A stretch of 11,477 bases of DNA, from positions 1 to 11,477 of the forward strand of contig PWGE01000359.1 of assembly GCA_003554345.1 (NCBI GenBank), given 5' to 3'. Made by a program: the position numbers and the translations under genes. Origin of the DNA: Candidatus Sumerlaeota bacterium. GTDB lineage: Bacteria > Sumerlaeota > T1SED10-198M. Below are positions 7,902-11,477 of the stretch, one piece after another; within the stretch, counting starts at the first letter, position 1, and every line of letters starts with the position of its first letter. The notes under the pieces are model-generated. The model made no database searches, was not told the origin of the DNA, and saw only the letters and a program-made list of their open reading frames with translations.

Positions 7902-8872
7902 AAGAAGAATGGTTTTCTTCCTCTCAAAATGACGTAGAAGTCTCACTAAGACCTCAGTCATTTGATGAATTCATAGGTCAGAAGAAGATATTAAAAAATC
8001 TGCGCATATTCATTCATGCCGCAAGTCAGAGAAATGAACCGCTTGATCATCTTTTGCTGTACGGTCCTCCTGGCCTGGGAAAGACTACCATTGCTCATAT
8101 CATTGCACATGAAATGGGCGGTACTCTTAAAACAACTTCCGGGCCGGTAATGGAAAAAAAGGCCGATCTGGCTGCCATTATGACAAGTCTTAATCCGGGG
8201 GATGTCCTGTTTATTGATGAGATTCATCGTATGAACCGGGCTGTTGAAGAATGCCTCTATCCTGCACTGGAAGATAATGTGATTGATATTATTCTGGGTG
8301 AAGGACCCCATGCTAATAACATCCGCCTCCAGCTGAATCCCTTTACGCTGGTTGGGGCTACGACCCGGGCGGGATTGTTGACCACTCCCCTGAGAGAACG
8401 TTTTGGCATCGTGTCGCGGCTGGAATTTTATAATATGGATGAAATGGTACAGATTATTCATAGAAATGCCGGTCTTCTCCGCATTCAGGTAACAAAAAAA
8501 GCAGCGGAAGAGCTGGCAAAACGCTCCCGCGGCACCCCACGGATTGCTAATACTCTTTTGAAAAGGGTGCGCGATATTGCCCAGGTTAAAAAAGTCAGTC
8601 TCCTTGACCATAAAGTAGCCTGTGAGGCACTGGGGCAACTTGATATTGACGAGTATGGGCTGGACCATATGACAAAGACCTTGCTCAGAATTATTCTCGA
8701 GAAATTTGAAGGAGGTCCTGTAGGATTGAGCACCCTGGCAATTGCTCTTGGCGAAGAAGCTGATACTATTGAAGATGTCTATGAACCATATCTGATAAAG
8801 CAGGGTTTTTTAAAAAGAACTCCCCGCGGCAGAATGACCACCCTGAAAACAGTCCGTATACTTCAAAAATAA
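7898..8872 (+). CDS. ruvB: Holliday junction branch-migration ATPase RuvB
   Basis: This 324-residue AAA+ hexameric motor drives branch migration with RuvA. Walker A is GPPGLGKTT (56-64), Walker B is LFIDEIH (104-110), sensor 1 is in GATTRAGLL, the arginine finger is in TPLRERFG, and sensor 2 is in [18 protein letters not shown]. The C-terminal winged helix ends in [11 protein letters not shown], which binds DNA. The start is GTG at 7898 within the ruvA end (GTGA overlap), with GAAGGTG a few bases before it as ribosome site. The protein is slightly shorter than E. coli RuvB at the N-terminus but every motif is present. ruvC, ruvA and ruvB together supply the full resolvasome. Confidence 0.96.
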   Translation: MKEEWFSSSQNDVEVSLRPQSFDEFIGQKKILKNLRIFIHAASQRNEPLDHLLLYGPPGLGKTTIAHIIAHEMGGTLKTTSGPVMEKKADLAAIMTSLNPGDVLFIDEIHRMNRAVEECLYPALEDNVIDIILGEGPHANNIRLQLNPFTLVGATTRAGLLTTPLRERFGIVSRLEFYNMDEMVQIIHRNAGLLRIQVTKKAAEELAKRSRGTPRIANTLLKRVRDIAQVKKVSLLDHKVACEALGQLDIDEYGLDHMTKTLLRIILEKFEGGPVGLSTLAIALGEEADTIEDVYEPYLIKQGFLKRTPRGRMTTLKTVRILQK

Positions 8873-8883
8873 GGATGCAGGCT

Positions 8884-9324
8884 ATGCGTATATTTTTGTC
8901 CGCCATAAATAAGCTTCCCTTTTTCCTCCTTTCCTGTTTTCTATGTTTATTCTTTTCCTGTACCCCACGGGGGACTACTTCCTATTTTTCCCAGAAGATG
9001 ATGGATTTACCTTCCACGGCTCCTTCTGATGTCCGGATATATGAAGCAGATGAAATGGAAGGTGAACAACATTTTTTGAGGATCGGGTATGTTTATACCC
9101 CACCTTTTGACGGAGAAGCCGGTGAACGTGAGCGAACAATTCTCAAAAGAGCCGCTGCACGAATGGGTGCGCATGGTGTCTATGAGCTGGAAACCCTCGA
9201 TGCTCACAACTATACCTATGCCGGAGATCCTCACACGCCCTTTCCCTCTTTCAGGCATATTCGTAAAGATCAATATGTCCTGAGGGGTACGGCCATTCGT
9301 TTTTTAAGTAATGAAAACGAATAG
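8884..9324 (+). CDS. Small probable lipoprotein after ruvB
   Basis: This encodes 146 residues from ATG at 8884. AAGGA at 8871-8875 lies 8 bases before it, whereas an in-frame ATG at 8875 lies directly on that site and is less likely. The N-terminus is a hydrophobic signal (residues 11-25) ending LFFSC, with Cys26 as the likely lipidated residue; an earlier LLSC (Cys18) is a second possibility. The mature part is small and mixed, and holds RERTILKRAAARMGAHGVYEL. This resembles the GAD/GAH-type ending helix of small envelope proteins of the YbjQ or RcsF kind, but the likeness is too short to assign a family. The gene starts 11 bases after ruvB and is probably the last gene of the operon; no DNA-repair role is implied. 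No clear terminator follows. Confidence 0.75.
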   Translation: MRIFLSAINKLPFFLLSCFLCLFFSCTPRGTTSYFSQKMMDLPSTAPSDVRIYEADEMEGEQHFLRIGYVYTPPFDGEAGERERTILKRAAARMGAHGVYELETLDAHNYTYAGDPHTPFPSFRHIRKDQYVLRGTAIRFLSNENE

Positions 9325-9475
9325 ATAAGGGAAAATCGGTAACCATTTGTTTACTTAATATACTATTGTTAATTCATTCGTCCTTTTATTACGTTAATAA
9401 AAAAAATAAACTCACATCTTCAGTTTAGCAAAAAGAAATATTCATATACAAGTTCAGTGATTTATGAAATAATAC
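9325..9475. other. AT-rich non-coding gap before arsR
   Basis: This gap is strongly AT-rich and no gene is supported. It contains an imperfect inverted repeat TTCATA-N16-TATGAA (9441-9468) ending just upstream of the arsR promoter, which could be an operator. No good intrinsic terminator for the ruv operon is seen here. Confidence 0.4.
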
Positions 9476-9503
9476 TTGCAAAAGAAATTATTTTATTTAC
9501 AAT
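9476..9503 (+). promoter_or_regulatory. Candidate promoter of arsR
   Basis: TTGCAA (9476-9481) and TACAAT (9498-9503) are 16 bases apart, giving a start near 9510 and a leader of about 28 bases holding AGGAGG (9519-9524). The -35 sequence is the same as that of lysA. A second TATAAT at 9525-9530 has no matching -35 and is probably chance. Confidence 0.55.
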
Positions 9504-9537
9504 TCATAATAAAAAGAGAGGAGGTATAATAGAGCGT

Positions 9538-9879
9538 ATGTTAAAATTCAACATGGACCTGTTAGAAAGAAAAGCAAACATCATTAAAGGTATTGCCAAC
9601 CCTTATCGTTTGGCGATTATTGATACTCTCAAGGAATCAGGAGAGGAAGGAAAAACGGTTAATGAGCTTTTAAATGATGTGGGCGGTGAGCAGTCCAATA
9701 TTTCCCGCCATCTCTCTATCATGCGTTCAGCCGACGTATTGACAGCCAAGAAAAAGGGCTTGCATATCTTCTATACGGTCAAACATGAGAATATCTTTAA
9801 GATTGTAGAGCTTGTCGATGAAGTACTCCATGACCTGGTCACTGAATTATCCAAACTCACCAAACGTGCTTCTAAATAA
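9538..9879 (+). CDS. ArsR-family winged-helix repressor
   Basis: This 113-residue protein starts at ATG 9538, with AGGAGG at 9519-9524 (13-base spacing, rather long). An upstream ATG at 9457 would read through the promoter and ribosome site and adds an atypical AT-rich leader, so it is rejected. The fold is evident: helices around LERKANIIKGIANPYRLAII, then TVNELLNDV and the recognition helix EQSNISRHLSIMRSADVL, the beta wing KKKGLHIFYTV, and a C-terminal dimer helix. The protein has no cysteine at all. It lacks the ELCVCDL-type arsenic/cadmium site and a clear DxH...HxxE C-terminal metal site, so the signal it senses is unknown. ArsR proteins normally release DNA on ligand binding. It converges on an exported nitroreductase gene that may be a target (see the inverted repeat at 10739). 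Confidence 0.88.
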   Translation: MLKFNMDLLERKANIIKGIANPYRLAIIDTLKESGEEGKTVNELLNDVGGEQSNISRHLSIMRSADVLTAKKKGLHIFYTVKHENIFKIVELVDEVLHDLVTELSKLTKRASK

Positions 9880-9886
9880 AGTTCCA

Positions 9887-9913
9887 CTGAAAAACTGAGA
9901 CAGACTCTTTCAG
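9887..9913 (+). other. Bulged hairpin just after arsR
   Basis: CTGAAA (9887-9892) pairs with TTTCAG (9908-9913), and GAG (9897-9899) with CTC (9905-9907), leaving an AACT bulge and a 5-base loop. It sits between the arsR stop and the terminator and may protect the mRNA end. Its short stem makes it tentative. Confidence 0.3.
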
Positions 9914-9923
9914 AGATTATAAT

Positions 9924-9955
9924 AAAAAAAAGGAGGGGTATCCCCTCCTTTTTTT
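9924..9955. terminator. Bidirectional intrinsic terminator between arsR and the nitroreductase gene
   Basis: GGAGGGG (9932-9938) and CCCCTCC (9942-9948) form a perfect 7-bp GC stem with a 3-base loop. It is flanked by eight A before (9924-9931) and seven T after (9949-9955). The structure therefore works as a U-tract terminator on both strands, as expected between convergent genes. Confidence 0.95.
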
Positions 9956-9992
9956 CAGGTTTTCAATTCTTTTCTTTCAGAAAACTTTCCCT

Positions 9993-10715
9993 TTATTGCA
10001 GAAAATGTCCCACAGGCATAACATACAAGGGCATTTCGTTATCCCTTATCTGTACAACTTCTGCCACCTGGTTATCATGAAAGGCGCCTGCTATTACCGT
10101 TCCCAGTTCCAGGGATTCTGCCTGCAGATGGATATTTTGACCGGCAGCGCCCACATCCATTGCCAGGTAGCGGGGTCCCCTGTCTTCTCCATATCGTGAT
10201 TCTACCTGTGATAAGTTTCCTGCCAGCACAATATTGACAGGTGCACCTGCTATCATCTGCTGCCCATAACAGGCTTCCATGAGAGGAGTCCGGAAATCTC
10301 CTTCTACTATCTTATCCAGGGAATGGTTTTCTGCATTGTATCTATAGATGCCTGCTTCTAAACCTTCTACTTCTCCTGCTACCACATACGCTGAAAGTGG
10401 GTTGATTCCACCGGCTGAAGGATAGGCTCGAGTGGCACCGGTCACTCCATCAACCGTTATTCCTACCGCACTCCATAAGAGTTGTCCCAGTTTTTCTTTA
10501 GTTACCGCTTCCGGAGAAAATGAACGTGTTGATTGTCGCTGATATATGGCCTCTTCAACTGATAGAGGGCCCTCACCTCGTGGCGATTCCAGGGAGATCG
10601 GCTCTTGTTCTTCCCCGGGTTCATTCTCGGCTTCTACTCTGTCCAGATTGGTGAGAAGGAAAGCAAAAGCCAGTACAAGGACTATTGCTCCGCTAATCAG
10701 GAGTCTTTTATTCAT
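9993..10715 (-). CDS. Exported SagB-type nitroreductase-family protein
   Basis: This encodes 240 residues. ATG at 10715 is preceded by AAAGGAGGA 5 bases away, so the longer frame from 10784, which would span the promoter, is rejected. Residues 1-30 (core LLISGAIVLVLAFAFLL) form a Sec signal peptide or membrane anchor, with a possible cut after VEA; there is no twin-arginine motif. The nitroreductase fold follows: YQRQSTRSFSPEAVTKEKL, QLLWSAVGIT, the PSAGGINPLSAYVV segment and LEAGIYRYN, then MDVGAAGQNIHLQAESLELG and MPVGHFLQ. These are the FMN-binding signatures of the SagB/ThcOx-like dehydrogenase branch. Members oxidise or reduce small molecules or peptide azolines; no cyclase or peptide precursor is nearby, so the substrate is unknown. 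An FMN enzyme placed outside the cytoplasm is notable. The gene has its own promoter and ends at the shared terminator. Confidence 0.88.
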   Translation of the reverse strand: MNKRLLISGAIVLVLAFAFLLTNLDRVEAENEPGEEQEPISLESPRGEGPLSVEEAIYQRQSTRSFSPEAVTKEKLGQLLWSAVGITVDGVTGATRAYPSAGGINPLSAYVVAGEVEGLEAGIYRYNAENHSLDKIVEGDFRTPLMEACYGQQMIAGAPVNIVLAGNLSQVESRYGEDRGPRYLAMDVGAAGQNIHLQAESLELGTVIAGAFHDNQVAEVVQIRDNEMPLYVMPVGHFLQ

Positions 10716-10738
10716 GGTTATCCTCCTTTGTATAGTCG

Positions 10739-10762
10739 TTATCATCTTTATATGTATGATAA
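10739..10762. promoter_or_regulatory. Candidate operator: 24-bp inverted repeat over the -10 box
   Basis: TTATCAT (10739-10745) and ATGATAA (10756-10762) are perfect inverted arms separated by 10 bases. The right arm covers the -10 box of the nitroreductase promoter, a classic position for a repressor. The nearby ArsR-type regulator is a natural candidate, but a Fur-like or other regulator is not excluded. Confidence 0.5.
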
Positions 10763-10784
10763 TACTTTTAAGAAATGTTGTCAA
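10756..10784 (-). promoter_or_regulatory. Promoter of the exported nitroreductase gene
   Basis: On the minus strand a perfect TTGACA (10784-10779) and TATCAT (10761-10756) are 17 bases apart. Transcription would begin near 10749, about 35 bases before the ATG. This is the best promoter match in the window. Confidence 0.8.
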
Positions 10785-10818
10785 GGAGTATGTCGTGGTG
10801 AATTCTGTAGAGGAAAGA

Positions 10819-11477
10819 CTATTCGCTTAATAGCAGTCCGGCGCCGCTGCCTAAAAGATAGGCGAAGGCTGCAGCAATAAATATCATCTGGAAGCCAAAG
10901 TGGATTGCCAGCAGCGTGGCCACAACAGTACTGATAACCGAAAAACAACCGTTTATGCCCCATGCCCAGGGGGTTAAAGCCTCATCTTTGTGAGAAAGAT
11001 AGTTTAATCCAACAGGAAGAGCAAGTCCCATAACCAGGGATAAGAGAGAAATGAAAAAAACGGCAAGAATTATTCGGATCAGGGGTGAAAAAGTAATTGT
11101 TTGTTGAAGTAATGGTGGCAAAAAGAAGGAATAGACCAGAGTCAAAATGCCGATTACCAGGGGTACTTTAAGAAGGACATTTTTATTTGTCGGTAAACGT
11201 CCGGAAAAGTAGCTTCCTATACCTGACGCAATTAACATGACTCCAATAACCACTGTCGCGGAATAAATAGGATGTCCCAGGTAAAGGATGAAATTCTGAA
11301 TGAAAGCAATTTCTATGAACATAAAGCCAATACCCAGCCCGGCGAAGTAAAGAACAGTCCATGGTTTATTTTTACCTTTAAATCCCAGCGGGATGAGCGG
11401 AATCAAAATAAAAATGACGGCGGCAATTATTATCTGTATGAAGGTTGCTAGGACAAGGATGAGCCCCAGTTCGAAAA
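10819..11477 (-). CDS. Polytopic membrane protein resembling the spermidine-synthase-like membrane domain, 5' end beyond window
   Basis: The frame stays open to the right edge; 218 residues and the stop are visible. No start in the window is convincing: a TTG at 11406 lies inside a hydrophobic segment that continues upstream without a break. About six to seven hydrophobic helices are seen, with the conserved pieces GLGIGFMFIEIAFIQNFILYLG, quoted in parts as FMFIEIAFIQNF and YLGHPIYS, then ASGIGSYFSGR, MGLALPVGLNYL and PWAWGINGCFSVISTVVAT, and the ending AIHFGF. These motifs recall the C-terminal membrane half of large bacterial proteins that carry a methyltransferase/spermidine-synthase-like domain earlier; whether that domain is present cannot be seen here. 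The protein ends 35 bases before the nitroreductase -35 box with no terminator between, so some read-through is possible. Function is unknown. Confidence 0.72.
   Translation of the reverse strand, partial: FELGLILVLATFIQIIIAAVIFILIPLIPLGFKGKNKPWTVLYFAGLGIGFMFIEIAFIQNFILYLGHPIYSATVVIGVMLIASGIGSYFSGRLPTNKNVLLKVPLVIGILTLVYSFFLPPLLQQTITFSPLIRIILAVFFISLLSLVMGLALPVGLNYLSHKDEALTPWAWGINGCFSVISTVVATLLAIHFGFQMIFIAAAFAYLLGSGAGLLLSE

Noticed and set aside
8875-8883. Start of the lipoprotein at 8875
   Set aside because: The ribosome site AAGGA directly abuts this ATG, while it is ideally spaced for the ATG at 8884.
9525-9530. TATAAT giving a leaderless arsR transcript
   Set aside because: It is placed so that transcription would begin at the ATG, but it has no -35 partner and directly follows an AGGAGG site that a leaderless mRNA would not need.
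9457-9537. Longer N-terminus for the ArsR protein
   Set aside because: It would cover the promoter and the AGGAGG site and adds an AT-rich segment not found in the family.
10739-10762. Fur box
   Set aside because: The arms contain ATGATAA-like hexamers, but the three-hexamer pattern of a Fur site is not present; it is reported only as an unassigned inverted repeat.
10716-10784. Longer N-terminus for the nitroreductase
   Set aside because: It would read across a strong promoter and the ribosome site; the ATG at 10715 begins a proper signal peptide.
1-11477. CRISPR array, tRNA, rRNA, insertion sequence or prophage
   Set aside because: No spaced direct repeats, cloverleaf, transposase or phage gene was seen on either strand.

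Overview
The window reads as ordinary chromosomal DNA of a bacterium. No phage, plasmid, insertion-sequence, CRISPR, rRNA or tRNA signature is visible. Promoters are sigma70-like, most starts have good AGGAGG-type ribosome sites, and base composition is moderate with AT-rich gaps. A Sec-exported gingipain-family (C25) peptidase and a probable lipoprotein suit a diderm anaerobe, spirochaete-like or similar, but the phylum cannot be fixed from this sequence alone.

Left part (1-4194): a very large minus-strand gene runs off the left edge. It encodes a secreted C25 cysteine peptidase with a visible His/Cys dyad. Its 5' end overlaps, by about 72 bp and head to head, the 5' end of a plus-strand gene for a membrane-anchored TPR protein. 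A 9-T tract lies both in the TPR membrane-segment codons and in the candidate promoter of the peptidase. A bulged hairpin straddles the TPR stop codon.

Centre (4121-9324): a clear promoter precedes lysA (diaminopimelate decarboxylase), which overlaps tadA (tRNA adenosine deaminase). A second promoter precedes a tight housekeeping operon: a YebC/PmpR-family regulator, then ruvC, ruvA and ruvB (Holliday-junction resolvase and branch-migration motor), then a small probable lipoprotein. These genes overlap or are a few bases apart, which implies translational coupling. RuvC has the D-E-H-D form of its active site.

Right part (9325-11477): an AT-rich gap leads to a cysteine-free ArsR-family repressor (+). 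It converges on an exported SagB-type nitroreductase (-), and the two share a near-perfect bidirectional terminator. The nitroreductase has a strong promoter whose -10 lies in a 24-bp inverted repeat. A similar AT-rich motif lies upstream of arsR, which suggests, but does not prove, that the repressor controls both genes. Upstream of the nitroreductase, on the same strand, is the C-terminal part of a polytopic membrane protein resembling the membrane domain of spermidine-synthase-like proteins, cut by the right edge.

No clearly new system is evident. The points most worth checking are the overlapping divergent peptidase/TPR pair with its homopolymer tract and the exported nitroreductase with its possible ArsR regulator.
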